Assembly: GCA_036556825.1 (NCBI GenBank)
Contig: DATBIR010000080.1
Span: forward strand, 1-46,109
Length of the DNA: 46,109 bases
Origin: JAJKJG01 sp036556825
GTDB lineage: Bacteria > Pseudomonadota > Alphaproteobacteria > Rhizobiales > Beijerinckiaceae
Direction of reading: 5' to 3'
Positions 34,785 through 43,784 of this stretch are shown here, in pieces. Every line of letters begins with the position of its first letter. Positions within the stretch are counted from its first letter, which is position 1. The notes beneath the pieces were generated by a model that was not told where the DNA came from, made no database searches, and worked only from the letters and a program-made list of their open reading frames with translations. Made by a program: the position numbers and the translations under genes.

Positions 34785-34996
34785 GAGCGAAGCCCCGCGG
34801 GCGGTCATCTGCGCCGCCCTCGACAGCCCTTTACGATTCGCCGACCCGGTTGAACAAACGGTTAACGACCGCTCTCTCCTGCCGGTCGGATATCGGCAGC
34901 ACGCGAAGGAAACGTAGTTGCGCGCTACTCTGGCTTTCCGTAAGGCCGGGGGCTTCCGAGGCGGCGTTCGCACCCTCGTCAACCCGGACCTGGCAC

Positions 34997-36412
34997 GTGG
35001 CATCCGCAGCCCTGACGGCAATGCTTGTAGCGGTTTTCGCGCTTGTTCCCCAGGTCGCGCTCGCTGCCGCCCTCGACGGCGCTTCCTTGGGCATCGTCTG
35101 GGCGCTGCCATTCGCGGGCATCCTGCTCTCGATCGCCCTCGGGCCGCTCGGCTTCAAGCACATCTGGGAGCACCATTACGGCAAGATCTCCGCCATCTGG
35201 GCGCTGGCTGTGGTGATCCCGCTGATCCTGACGTTCGGCTTCACGGGCGGAACTCAGGCGCTGCTGTCCGTGCTGCTGCACGAATATTTGCCCTTCATCC
35301 TGATGCTGCTGGCGCTGTTCACGGCGGCCGGCGGCATCCTGGTCAAGGGCAACCTGCACGGCTCGCCGCTGACGAACACGGCGCTGCTGGCGATCGGGAC
35401 GGCGCTCGCCAGCGTGATCGGCACGACCGGCGCGTCGATGGTGATGATACGCCCCGTGATCCGCGCCAACGATAATCGCCGGCGCAACGTGCACGTCGTC
35501 GTGTTCTTCATCTTTCTCGTCTCCAACATCGGCGGCTCGTTGACGCCGCTCGGAGATCCGCCGCTCTTCCTCGGCTTTCTGCGCGGCATCGACTTCTTCT
35601 GGACGACCACGCATCTCCTGGAGGAAACCCTGTTTCTCACGGGGCTTCTGCTCGCGGTCTTCTTCGCGCTCGACAGCTGGTTCTATCGCCGCGAGCCGTC
35701 CGAGCCCGGCCGCGATCCGACGCCCGACGACCCGCGCATCCGCGTGTCCGGCTGGATCAATGTCGCCTTGATCGCCCTGATCGTCGCCGCCATCGTGACC
35801 AGCGGCACGTGGCGGCCCGGCGCCGCCTTCAGCATTCTTGGCGTCGAGGTCGAGGGGCAGAACCTCGTTCGCGAAGCGACCATGATCGTGGTGGTTCTCG
35901 CGTCGCTCGTCCTGACCCCGCGCGAGCACCGCGCCGAAAACGGCTTCAGCTGGGAGCCGATCAAGGAGGTGGCCAAGCTGTTCGCGGGCATCTTCGTCTG
36001 CATCATTCCGGTGCTGGCCATGCTTGCTGCCGGCAGCAACGGCGTGTTCGCGCCGGTCGTGGCGCTCGTCTCGATGCCCGACGGGGGCCCGGACGACGTC
36101 GCCTATTTCTGGCTCACGGGGGTGCTGTCCTCGTTTCTCGACAATGCTCCGACCTACCTGGTCTTCTTCGAGATGGCCGGAGGCGACCCCGGGCGGCTGA
36201 TGGGGCCACTCGCCTCGACGCTCGCCGCCGTTTCAATGGGGGCCGTCTTCATGGGCGCGAACACCTATATCGGCAACGCTCCGAACTTCATGGTCTACGC
36301 CATCGCGCGCGACATGAACGTGAAGATGCCGACCTTCTTCGGCTACATGGCGTGGTCGGCCGCGATCCTCGGCCCGCTGTTCATCCTTCTCACGCTGATC
36401 TTCATCCGCTGA
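34997..36412 (+). CDS. NhaD-type Na+/H+ antiporter, copy 1
   Basis: This inner-membrane ion antiporter of about 471 residues belongs to the IT/NhaD superfamily, with about 12 helices. Motifs include WEHHYGKISAIWAL, LLHEYLPFILMLLALFTAAG, GTTGASMVMIRPVIRANDNR, VSNIGGSLTPLGDPPLFLGF, LSSFLDNAPTYLVFFEMAGG and GANTYIGNAPNFMVYAIA; the Asp and Asn in these loops are typical ion-site residues. Starting at GTG 34997 gives an N-terminal hydrophobic segment exactly as long (24 residues before LDG) as that of copy 2, which supports it. An in-frame ATG at 34850 would add 49 basic residues. It stands next to its close homologue on the same strand. Substrate ion preference cannot be read. Confidence 0.87.
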   Translation: MASAALTAMLVAVFALVPQVALAAALDGASLGIVWALPFAGILLSIALGPLGFKHIWEHHYGKISAIWALAVVIPLILTFGFTGGTQALLSVLLHEYLPFILMLLALFTAAGGILVKGNLHGSPLTNTALLAIGTALASVIGTTGASMVMIRPVIRANDNRRRNVHVVVFFIFLVSNIGGSLTPLGDPPLFLGFLRGIDFFWTTTHLLEETLFLTGLLLAVFFALDSWFYRREPSEPGRDPTPDDPRIRVSGWINVALIALIVAAIVTSGTWRPGAAFSILGVEVEGQNLVREATMIVVVLASLVLTPREHRAENGFSWEPIKEVAKLFAGIFVCIIPVLAMLAAGSNGVFAPVVALVSMPDGGPDDVAYFWLTGVLSSFLDNAPTYLVFFEMAGGDPGRLMGPLASTLAAVSMGAVFMGANTYIGNAPNFMVYAIARDMNVKMPTFFGYMAWSAAILGPLFILLTLIFIR

Positions 36413-36570
36413 CCGTCCGCTTGACTCGAGCGCCCCGGTTGGAAACCCTGCCGCGAATTGTACGGGCGGGCAGAAGAGGGCACTATGCAAGATCACGACG
36501 CTTCGCGGCTCCTGCCGGGCCTGACATGACGACGGCGGGGCTCGGCGCGGCGCTCCACGCCGTAACTCGG

Positions 36571-37980
36571 ATGCGGCAAATGCTGTTCCGCATCCTGGTG
36601 GCCGCGGCCGCGCTCTCTTGGCCGGACCAATCCTTTGCGGCGGAGCTCGACGGGCGCGTGCTCGGCCTGGCCTGGATCGGTCCGTTCGCTGGCCTGCTGC
36701 TCTCGATCGCCTTGTTGCCGCTTTTGGCGGCACACTTCTGGGAGCACCACTATGCCAAGGTTTCGGCATTTTGGGCGTTGCTGCTGGTGGCAGCGCTTGC
36801 GGTCAAGGCCGGTCCCTCCACGACGTTCCAGGCTGTCCTGCATACGGCGCTGATCGAGTATTTGCCGTTCATCCTCCTGCTGCTTGCGTTGTTCACCGTG
36901 GCCGGCGGCATTCTCCTGCGCGGCAACATCCGCGGCAGCCCGGCCACGAACACGGCCCTGCTCGCGATCGGCGCGGGTCTCGCCAGCCTCATCGGCACGA
37001 CCGGCGCCTCGATGGTGATGATCCGCCCCGTGATCCGGGCCAACGACAACCGGCGCTTCAACGTCCATGTGGTGATCTTCTTTATCTTTCTCGTATCCAA
37101 CATCGGCGGTTCGCTCACGCCTCTTGGCGACCCGCCGCTCTTCCTCGGCTTTCTGCGTGGTGTGGATTTTTTCTGGACGACTCGCCACCTTGCGGCGGAG
37201 ATGCTTTTCGTGGGCGCCTTGCTGCTCGCGATTTTCTTTGCCCTGGACACATGGCTTTACCGCCAGGAGGACAGCCCGCGCGCTGATCCGACGCCGGACA
37301 AGCCGGTCCGCCTCATGGGAGGGGTCAACTTCGTTCTGATCGCCGTCATCATCGCCGCCATCCTGGCCAGCGCGAGCTACGATCTCGGCCACATCGGCGT
37401 GTTCGGGGTTGAGGTGGCAATCGCCCACCTCTTGCGGGATGTGGCGATGGTCGGCGTCACGCTGATCTCTCTTGCCGTCACGCCCAAGGCCATTCGCATC
37501 GAGAACGGCTTTACGTGGGGGCCGATTCGCGAGGTCGCCCGGTTGTTCGCCGCGATCTTCGTGACGATCATCCCTGTGCTGGCCATCCTGAAGGCTGGCC
37601 CGGAGGGCGCGATGGCGCCAATCCTCGGGCTTGTCACGAACGCGGACGGAAGCCCCGATGCTCTGGCGTATTTCTGGCTCACCGGACTCTTGTCGTCGTT
37701 CCTCGACAATGCGCCGACCTACCTCGTGTTCTTCGAGCTTGCTGGCGGTGATCCCGATCACCTGATGACCAGCGGGGCACTCACGCTCGCCGCGATTTCG
37801 GCGGGCGCCGTGTTCATGGGCGCGAACACCTATATCGGCAACGCGCCCAACTTCATGGTGTTCGCCATCGCCCGCAGCATGAACGTGAGAATGCCTGGCT
37901 TCTTCGGCTACATGTTGTGGTCGGGAGCCCTGCTCATCCCGGCCTTCGTGTTGGTGTCGCTCCTGTTCTTCCGGTCGTAG
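36571..37980 (+). CDS. NhaD-type Na+/H+ antiporter, copy 2
   Basis: This protein of about 469 residues is collinear with copy 1 and, by eye, identical at well over half of its positions. The same motifs appear: WEHHYAKVSAFWAL, LIEYLPFILLLLALFTVAGG, GTTGASMVMIRPVIRANDNR, SNIGGSLTPLGDPPLFLGFL, LSSFLDNAPTYLVFFELAGG and GANTYIGNAPNFMVFAIA. The first segment is a signal-like helix (FRILVAAAALSWPDQSFAAE). ATG 36571 matches the start of copy 1; ATG 36526 would add 15 residues. The copies differ most in the loop around residues 230-300, which could change ion preference or regulation. Its end faces pckA across a strong terminator hairpin. Confidence 0.87.
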   Translation: MRQMLFRILVAAAALSWPDQSFAAELDGRVLGLAWIGPFAGLLLSIALLPLLAAHFWEHHYAKVSAFWALLLVAALAVKAGPSTTFQAVLHTALIEYLPFILLLLALFTVAGGILLRGNIRGSPATNTALLAIGAGLASLIGTTGASMVMIRPVIRANDNRRFNVHVVIFFIFLVSNIGGSLTPLGDPPLFLGFLRGVDFFWTTRHLAAEMLFVGALLLAIFFALDTWLYRQEDSPRADPTPDKPVRLMGGVNFVLIAVIIAAILASASYDLGHIGVFGVEVAIAHLLRDVAMVGVTLISLAVTPKAIRIENGFTWGPIREVARLFAAIFVTIIPVLAILKAGPEGAMAPILGLVTNADGSPDALAYFWLTGLLSSFLDNAPTYLVFFELAGGDPDHLMTSGALTLAAISAGAVFMGANTYIGNAPNFMVFAIARSMNVRMPGFFGYMLWSGALLIPAFVLVSLLFFRS

Positions 37981-37986
37981 CGATCC

Positions 37987-38028
37987 AAAAAAATCGCGCC
38001 CGCGGCCGGTGCCCCGGCGGCGGGCGCG
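37987..38028 (-). terminator. Rho-independent terminator of pckA
   Basis: Nine-bp arms GCGGGCGCG and CGCGCCCGC (38020-38028 and 37995-38003 on the plus strand) pair perfectly, and CCGGC/GCCGG inside can extend the stem. On the minus strand the hairpin is followed by A and then seven Ts (37987-37993), the classical layout. It lies 30 bp past the pckA stop and just after the convergent antiporter gene. Confidence 0.82.
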
Positions 38029-38058
38029 TTCCCTTCCCTCAAACCAAGGGGATTGCGC

Positions 38059-39669
38059 TTACGCCGCGATCGACATGGCCGGCGCGGCGGCCCGCACCGC
38101 GTCGTCGACATGCGCCTCGAAGGTCTTGAAGTTCTCCTGGAACATCTGCACCAGGCGCTTCGCCGTCTCGGCGAAAGCGGCTTTGTCCTGCCACGTCTTC
38201 ACCGGGTAGAGGATGTGCGGCTCGACGCCCGGCACCGAGGTCGGCACGGCGAAGCCGAAATACGGGTCGCGGCGGAAGTCGGCGCGGGACAGCGATCCGT
38301 CGAGCGCGGCCGACAGCAGCCGCCGCGTGACGCGGATCGGCATCCGCCGGCCGACTCCGTAGCCGCCGCCGGTCCAGCCCGTGTTCACAAGCCAGCAATC
38401 GACGTGGTGGCGCGCGATGAGGTCGCGCAGCAGGTTGCCGTAGACGCTCGGATGCCGGGGCAGGAACGGCGACGCGAAGCAGGTCGAGAATTCGGGCACG
38501 ACCCCGGTCAGCCCCTTTTCGGTGCCCGCCACCTTCGCGGTGTAGCCGGACAGAAAGTGGTACATCGCCTCGGCGCCGGTCAGCTTGGCGATCGGCGGCA
38601 TGACCCCGAAGGCGTCGGCGGTGAGCATCACGATGTTCTTCGGGTGCCCGGCGCGGCCGGTGGTCGAGGCGTTGGCGATAAAGTCGATCGGATAGGCGCA
38701 GCGCGTGTTTTCGGTCTTGGAATCGTCGTTGAAGTCCGGGCAGCGGGTGACCGGATCGATGGCGACATTCTCAAGCACCGTCCCAAAACGCTCGGTGGTT
38801 GCGTAGATGTCGGGCTCGGCTTCGCGGGACAGGTTGATCGTCTTGGCGTAGCAGCCGCCTTCGAAGTTGAAGATGCCGTGCGCGCTCCAGCCGTGCTCGT
38901 CATCGCCGAGGAGCATGCGGTCGGGATCGCTCGACAGCGTCGTCTTGCCGGTCCCCGACAGGCCGAAGAACAGGGCCGTGTCGCCCTTTTCGCCGACATT
39001 CGCCGAGCAGTGCATCGGCATGATGCCCTGCCTCGGCAGGACGTAATTGAGATAGGTGAAGACCGACTTCTTCATCTCGCCGGCGTAGGACGAGGAGCCG
39101 ATCAGCACGATCTTCCTGGTCAGGTCGATGGCGATGATGGTCTCGGAGCGGCAGCCGTGACGCTTCGGATCGGCCTTGAACGAGGGCAGGTCGATGATGG
39201 TGAGATCCGGCACGTAGGAGGCGATCTCGCTCATATCCGGCCGGATCAGGAGGTTGCGGATGAACAGCGAGTGCCAGGCATATTCGGTATAGACGCGCGC
39301 CTTGACCCGGTGCGCCGGGTCGGCGCCGCCGTAAAGGTCCTGCGCGAACAACTCCTTGCCTTCGCAGTGCTTGAGGAAGTCGGCCAGGATGACGTCGAAC
39401 TGCGCGGGCGTGATGGCGCCGTTGTTGTCCCACCAGACCTCGTTCTCGGTATTGGCGTCGCGCACCGTGAACTTGTCCTTCGGCGAGCGGCCGGTATGGA
39501 TGCCCGTGTCGGCGTTGATCGCTCCGCCCTGGATCAACTGCGCCTCGCCCCGCTTCAGGGCATGCTCGTAGAGCGCCGGCGCGCCGAGATTCCAATGGAC
39601 ACGTTTGAGCTTCCGGAAGCCGAACGGCTTGGCGCCGTGTGCTGAATTGTGCACGCCGAGGTTTTCCAC
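38059..39669 (-). CDS. pckA: Phosphoenolpyruvate carboxykinase (ATP)
   Basis: PckA makes phosphoenolpyruvate from oxaloacetate and ATP, the gateway from C4 acids to gluconeogenesis, which is central when this kind of bacterium grows on organic acids. The 536-residue protein has HTGRSPKDKF, the kinase loop GLSGTGKTTLS (about 236-246), HCSANVGEKGD, LLGDDEHGWS and NTGWTGGGYGVG, all intact. The start is GTG 39669: AAGAGGAGA lies about five bases upstream and the length matches the Rhizobium/Sinorhizobium enzyme. An in-frame extension to 39774 has a Pro/Ala-rich leader with no similarity. It is separated from chvI by one minus-strand gene; in this order ChvI and carbon status are known to affect pckA. 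Confidence 0.97.
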   Translation of the reverse strand: MENLGVHNSAHGAKPFGFRKLKRVHWNLGAPALYEHALKRGEAQLIQGGAINADTGIHTGRSPKDKFTVRDANTENEVWWDNNGAITPAQFDVILADFLKHCEGKELFAQDLYGGADPAHRVKARVYTEYAWHSLFIRNLLIRPDMSEIASYVPDLTIIDLPSFKADPKRHGCRSETIIAIDLTRKIVLIGSSSYAGEMKKSVFTYLNYVLPRQGIMPMHCSANVGEKGDTALFFGLSGTGKTTLSSDPDRMLLGDDEHGWSAHGIFNFEGGCYAKTINLSREAEPDIYATTERFGTVLENVAIDPVTRCPDFNDDSKTENTRCAYPIDFIANASTTGRAGHPKNIVMLTADAFGVMPPIAKLTGAEAMYHFLSGYTAKVAGTEKGLTGVVPEFSTCFASPFLPRHPSVYGNLLRDLIARHHVDCWLVNTGWTGGGYGVGRRMPIRVTRRLLSAALDGSLSRADFRRDPYFGFAVPTSVPGVEPHILYPVKTWQDKAAFAETAKRLVQMFQENFKTFEAHVDDAVRAAAPAMSIAA

Positions 39670-39826
39670 GGGCGTCTCCTCTTGATACGTCCCCGGGGCG
39701 GGACGGGCTGTTGCTGGCGCCAAAATGTGAACGGGCAGGCGGCGCTCGATAGCCGTCCGCATGCTCGCGCTCAAGCTTTAGTTTCAACAGGACCGGGCCG
39801 CCCTTCGTCAATATTTTTCGTCATGG

Positions 39827-40567
39827 TTACGAGGGGATGTTGCGGGCCCGCTGCGCCATGTCGTGCAGGGTCTTGCGCAGCTCGCCACCATTCACCACGC
39901 GCCGGTCGAATTCGACCCTGGCGGTCAGGTCGCCGGCGGCGAGGTCGATCCCGTCCGGGTCGATGCCGGTCGTGCGCCACTCGCCGGCGGACGCGCCGGC
40001 GAGTCTGGTCGCGTAGAGCGCGAGCGCCTCGCGATGGTCCTCGTTCATATGTGCGACGGCGCTGTCCTCGACGGCGACAAGCTCCTCGGCGCCGGCGAGC
40101 TCAGTTCGGATCTGCTCGGGCGAGAGGGTCATCGCGCGTGCGAAGCCGCCGTTCAGATGCCCGCCGGCGATATCCATGCGCCAGAAGGAGAAATCGGCGA
40201 AATCGGCGTAGAGAGCGGCTTTCGGATGCCGGGCCAGGAAGCGTGACCGCACGCGCGGCTCGGCCGTCCGCTCGACCCGCCCGATCACGGTCAGCCGGGG
40301 GTGCGCCAGCGGGTCGCCCTTGCCGCCCTGGGCCAGAAGAATCGAGGCGCGCGGGTCCGCCTCCAGATTCCCGGCATGTGCGGCCAGCCGCGACATCAGC
40401 AGCAGGGGCGCGCCGTCGAGGTCGGTCGCCACGGTGACCAGGGAAGCGAAGGGGAAGCCGGCCTCCTTGTCCAGGGTCGCCAGGGCCCCGGAGCGGATCG
40501 TGCGGAGGAGCTGCCTGGCCACGGGAATTCCGTCGAAATCGGCGGGGGGGCGCGGCGTCTGGGTCAT
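39827..40567 (-). CDS. HugZ-like FMN-binding split-barrel protein (pyridoxamine oxidase-like)
   Basis: This 246-residue protein combines a pyridoxamine-5'-phosphate oxidase-like split barrel (about 15-150: ALATLDKEAGFPFASLVTVA, PRASILLAQ, PRLTVIGRVERT) with a DUF2470-type C-terminal domain (about 165-240: VAHMNEDHREALALYATRLA, VEFDRRVVNGGELRKTLHDM). This pairing is found in HugZ-type haem oxygenases and related flavin or haem-binding proteins. Whether this one degrades haem is not certain; no haem transport genes are nearby. ATG 40567 has AAGGA about eight bases upstream. It is divergent from chvI, and the 158 bp between pckA and this gene hold nothing else seen. Confidence 0.85.
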   Translation of the reverse strand: MTQTPRPPADFDGIPVARQLLRTIRSGALATLDKEAGFPFASLVTVATDLDGAPLLLMSRLAAHAGNLEADPRASILLAQGGKGDPLAHPRLTVIGRVERTAEPRVRSRFLARHPKAALYADFADFSFWRMDIAGGHLNGGFARAMTLSPEQIRTELAGAEELVAVEDSAVAHMNEDHREALALYATRLAGASAGEWRTTGIDPDGIDLAAGDLTARVEFDRRVVNGGELRKTLHDMAQRARNIPS

Positions 40568-40732
40568 GACCTCGTTCCTTGGGCCTTCCGCCCGGATATG
40601 GCGGTTCCGGCCAAAACGTCTTAAGGAGCGTCGGGAGCGACGCGATTTGGGCTCGATTCCGCACCTGCGGCATGGCCCGCCAAGCGTCTTTTGACAACCA
40701 GCAGCGGCAGCGACCCGTCGAGGTGTCTTTCT

Positions 40733-41431
40733 ATGCCCACCATTGCCCTGGTCGATGACGATCGCAATATCCTGACTTCTGTTTCGATTGCACTCGAAGC
40801 GGAGGGATATCGCATCCAGACCTACACGGACGGTGCCTCGGCCCTGGACGGCCTCAAGCACTCGCCGCCCGATCTCGCCATTTTCGACATCAAGATGCCG
40901 CGCATGGACGGGATGGAGCTGCTGCGCCGCCTGCGCCAGAAATCCGACCTGCCCGTGATCTTCCTGACCTCCAAGGACGAGGAGATCGACGAGCTGTTCG
41001 GCCTCAAGATGGGGGCTGACGACTTCATCCGGAAGCCGTTTTCGCAACGCCTCCTGGTCGAGCGCGTCAAGGCCGTGCTGCGCCGCTTCGCGCCGAAGGA
41101 CCAGGTCGCCCCGCGCGAGACCGACGCCAAGGTTCTCGAGCGTGGCCAGCTCAAGATGGATCCCGAGCGTCACACCTGCACGTGGAACGGCGAGCCTGTC
41201 ACCCTCACCGTGACGGAATTCCTGATCCTGCAGGCGCTCGCGCAGCGTCCGGGCGTGGTGAAAAGCCGCAACGCATTGATGGATGCCGCCTATGACGATC
41301 AGGTCTACGTCGACGACCGTACCATCGACAGTCACATCAAGCGGCTTCGCAAGAAGTTCAAGGTGGTCGATACCAACTTCGAGATGATCGAGACGCTTTA
41401 TGGCGTCGGCTATCGCTTCAAGGAAACATGA
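40733..41431 (+). CDS. chvI: ChvI response regulator
   Basis: This 232-residue OmpR-type regulator is the output of the ChvG-ChvI system, which in Agrobacterium, Sinorhizobium and Brucella (as BvrR) controls envelope, acid-response and exopolysaccharide genes. The receiver domain has DDDRNILTSVSIALEAEGY, phospho-acceptor Asp52 in FDIKMPRMDGMELL, and Lys in ADDFIRKPFSQRLL. The winged-helix domain shows LTVTEFLILQALAQRPG and VDDRTIDSHIKRLRKKFKVV. ATG 40733 follows GAGG by nine bases. The spacing of 31 bp to chvG, on the same strand, and the following hprK fix the identity. Confidence 0.94.
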   Translation: MPTIALVDDDRNILTSVSIALEAEGYRIQTYTDGASALDGLKHSPPDLAIFDIKMPRMDGMELLRRLRQKSDLPVIFLTSKDEEIDELFGLKMGADDFIRKPFSQRLLVERVKAVLRRFAPKDQVAPRETDAKVLERGQLKMDPERHTCTWNGEPVTLTVTEFLILQALAQRPGVVKSRNALMDAAYDDQVYVDDRTIDSHIKRLRKKFKVVDTNFEMIETLYGVGYRFKET

Positions 41432-41462
41432 GCGGGGGAGCATTGCGCTGCTTCAAAGGCGT

Positions 41463-43241
41463 ATGTCGGCCGAGCCGCTGAAACTTGAAACGCCCGCGGA
41501 AGCGGGGAGCCGCCCGAGCGGAATTCTCACGCGACTGAGATCGCTCGGGCGCTGGCTGTCGCTGCGCGCCTCCTCGAGCCTGACGCGGCGTATCGTCGTG
41601 CTCAACCTCGCCGGGCTGTTCGCGCTCCTGCTCGGATTTCTCTACCTCAACCAGTTCCGCAAGGGTCTGATCGAGACGCGCGTCGAAAGCCTGTTCACGC
41701 AGGGCGAAATCATCGCCGGCGCCGTCGCCGCCTCGGCGACGGTCGAGCCCGACACCATCACCATCGACCCCGACCGCCTGCTGCAGATGCAGGCCGGCGA
41801 AACCTCGGGCCTGGGCGAGGAGACGCTGCCTTCGCTGGAATTCTCGATCAATCCGGAGCGGGTCGCCCCGCTGCTTGGCCGGCTGGTCAGCCCGACGCGA
41901 ACGCGCGCGCGCATCTACGACAAGGAAGGCACGCTGCTTCTCGATTCGCGCACGCTCTATCCGCGCGGCGACGTGGTGCGGCTCGATCTGCCGCCGATCC
42001 GGAAAGACGATACCGCGGTCGAGCGCACCTGGAATGCGATTCGCAAGCGCCTCTCGGGCAACAGCCAGGCGCCGGCCTACGAGGAAATCGGCCCGATTCT
42101 CGGACGCACCTTGCCGGAAGTGGACAACGCGCTCGCGGGCAAGCGCTGGAGCGTGGTGCGGGTCAACGACCGCGGCGAGACCATCGTTTCGGTGGCGGTG
42201 CCGATCCGGCGGTTCCAGACGGTGCGCGGCGCGCTTCTGATGTCGACGCAAGGCGGCGACATCGACGCGATCATCGCCTCCGAACGCTTCGGCCTGCTGC
42301 AGGTCTTCCTGATCGCCGCTTTGGTGATGGTCGTCGTCTCGGTGATCTTTGCCGGGGCGATCGTCGTGCCTGTGCGCCGTCTCGCCGAGGCCGCGGAGCG
42401 GGTGCGCCGCGGCATCAAGTCCCGCCAGGAAATTCCCGATTTCACGGGCCGGTCCGACGAGATCGGGCATCTGTCGGGGGCGTTGCGCGACATGACGCGG
42501 GCGCTCTACAACCGCATCGACGCGATCGAGAGTTTCGCCGCCGACGTCGCCCACGAGATCAAGAACCCGCTGACCTCGCTGCGCAGCGCCGTCGAAACGC
42601 TGCCCCTTGCCAAGAGCAACGACTCGCGCGCGCGGCTGATGTCGATCATTCAGCACGACGTGAAGCGGCTCGACCGCCTGATCAGCGATATTTCCGACGC
42701 CTCCCGTCTCGACGCCGAGCTGGCGCGGGCCGATGCCGAGCCGGTCGACATCGCCAGGCTCCTCGACGCGGTGGTCACGCTCGCCAACGAGCGCCGCCTC
42801 GCCGACGACGCCTATGTCAGACTGCATGTCGAGCCGCATCCGAAGGGGCGCGACGCTTTCTTCGTCGCCGGCCATGACAACAGGCTCGGACAGGTGGTGA
42901 ACAACCTCGTCGACAATGCCCGCTCGTTCTCGGCTCCGATGGGGGACGTGCGTGTCGTGCTGCGGCGCACCAGATCGGACGTGGAGATCGTCGTCGAGGA
43001 CGACGGTCCGGGCATTCCCCCGCACGCGCTCGACCGCATTTTCGAGCGCTTCTACACCGACCGCCCCGAGGACCAGGGTTTTGGCCAGAATTCAGGCCTG
43101 GGCCTTTCGATTTCACGCCAGATCGTAGAAGCCCACCGCGGCCGTATCCGCGCCGAGAATCGGCTCGGCCCGCCTGACGAGGACGGGGAGCCGACGCGGC
43201 TCGGCGCCCGCTTCATCGTGCAATTGCCGGCAGCCGCATGA
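41463..43241 (+). CDS. chvG: ChvG sensor histidine kinase
   Basis: This is the inner-membrane kinase partner of ChvI, 592 residues. A cytoplasmic N-terminus (about 1-40) is followed by helix 1 (about 43-62, VLNLAGLFALLLGFLYLNQF) and a periplasmic sensor domain (about 63-275) with SLFTQGEIIAGAVAASATVE and RARIYDKEGTLLLDSRTLYP. Helix 2 (about 278-302), a HAMP domain and HisKA with phospho-acceptor His364 in ADVAHEIKNPLTSLRSAVET come next. The HATPase has NNLVDNARSF, EDDGPGIPPHALDRIFERFY and NSGLGLSISRQIVEAH. In relatives the periplasmic domain is held off by the inhibitor ExoR; none is in this window. ATG 41463 follows AAGG by about four bases. It overlaps hprK by four bases. Confidence 0.95.
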   Translation: MSAEPLKLETPAEAGSRPSGILTRLRSLGRWLSLRASSSLTRRIVVLNLAGLFALLLGFLYLNQFRKGLIETRVESLFTQGEIIAGAVAASATVEPDTITIDPDRLLQMQAGETSGLGEETLPSLEFSINPERVAPLLGRLVSPTRTRARIYDKEGTLLLDSRTLYPRGDVVRLDLPPIRKDDTAVERTWNAIRKRLSGNSQAPAYEEIGPILGRTLPEVDNALAGKRWSVVRVNDRGETIVSVAVPIRRFQTVRGALLMSTQGGDIDAIIASERFGLLQVFLIAALVMVVVSVIFAGAIVVPVRRLAEAAERVRRGIKSRQEIPDFTGRSDEIGHLSGALRDMTRALYNRIDAIESFAADVAHEIKNPLTSLRSAVETLPLAKSNDSRARLMSIIQHDVKRLDRLISDISDASRLDAELARADAEPVDIARLLDAVVTLANERRLADDAYVRLHVEPHPKGRDAFFVAGHDNRLGQVVNNLVDNARSFSAPMGDVRVVLRRTRSDVEIVVEDDGPGIPPHALDRIFERFYTDRPEDQGFGQNSGLGLSISRQIVEAHRGRIRAENRLGPPDEDGEPTRLGARFIVQLPAAA

Positions 43242-43699
43242 GTGCGCAGGTCACCTTGCACGCGAGCTGCGTGAGCGTCGGCGAGGCCGGTATCTTGATC
43301 CGGGGGCCGTCCGGGGCCGGCAAGTCCACCCTTGCCCGCGAACTCGTGGATGAGGCAGGGCGCCGCGGGCAATTTGCGCGCCTCGTCTGTGACGACCGCG
43401 TGCGGCTCGAAAACCGCGGCGGGCGGCTGGTCGCGACCGCCGTTAACGAGATTCTGGGAAAGATCGAGGCGCGCGGCCTCGGCATCCTCGACATGCCCTA
43501 TGAGAAGGCCGCCGTGATCCGGCTGGTCGTCGACGGCCTTGTCGAGCCATCCGGGCGGTTTCCGGACGAAGGCGAAAGCCGCGCGACCATCTGCGGTGTG
43601 CATCTGCCGCGGATCGCAACCCGGGTCGGTCCCGGCGTGGCCGCGCTGGTGCTGTTGCAACTTGGTAATCTTCGCGGCGTTAAAATGGCGGAGTTATGA
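43238..43699 (+). CDS. hprK: Short HPr kinase/phosphatase
   Basis: This 153-residue protein is the truncated alphaproteobacterial HprK, which lacks the N-terminal domain of the Firmicutes enzyme and keeps the catalytic core. The Walker A loop is GPSGAGKST (23-31), followed by RLVCDDRVRL, the family signature ILGKIEARGLGILDMPY, and a C-terminal helix with VAALVLLQLGNLRG. It would phosphorylate HPr on a serine. ATG overlaps the chvG stop by four bases, so translation is coupled to the kinase gene. The downstream EIIA and HPr genes are its functional partners. Confidence 0.95.
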   Translation: MSAQVTLHASCVSVGEAGILIRGPSGAGKSTLARELVDEAGRRGQFARLVCDDRVRLENRGGRLVATAVNEILGKIEARGLGILDMPYEKAAVIRLVVDGLVEPSGRFPDEGESRATICGVHLPRIATRVGPGVAALVLLQLGNLRGVKMAEL

Positions 43700-43750
43700 G
43701 CATTTCGTCGCATTGCTCTTGCGTACGGCTTCGCAGTGCACAAAATAGCG

Positions 43751-43767
43751 GCTCCGCTCTTCGGAGC
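43751..43767 (+). other. Leader hairpin before the EIIA gene
   Basis: Arms GCTCCG (43751-43756) and CGGAGC (43762-43767) enclose CTCTT in the 85-bp gap between hprK and the EIIA gene. The hairpin ends 17 bases before the ATG and just upstream of the GGGAC ribosome-binding stretch. It may shield or set the end of a processed transcript; no T-tract follows. Confidence 0.4.
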
Positions 43768-43784
43768 GACGGGACAGTGTACCC

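Noticed and set aside
35809..36570. Upstream extension of antiporter copy 2 to 723 residues
   Set aside because: It overlaps copy 1 out of frame and is Arg-rich without motif. The alignment with copy 1 fixes the start near 36571.
40691..40696. Perfect TTGACA upstream of chvI as a -35 box
   Set aside because: No -10-like hexamer stands about 17 bases downstream, so a promoter cannot be supported from this alone.
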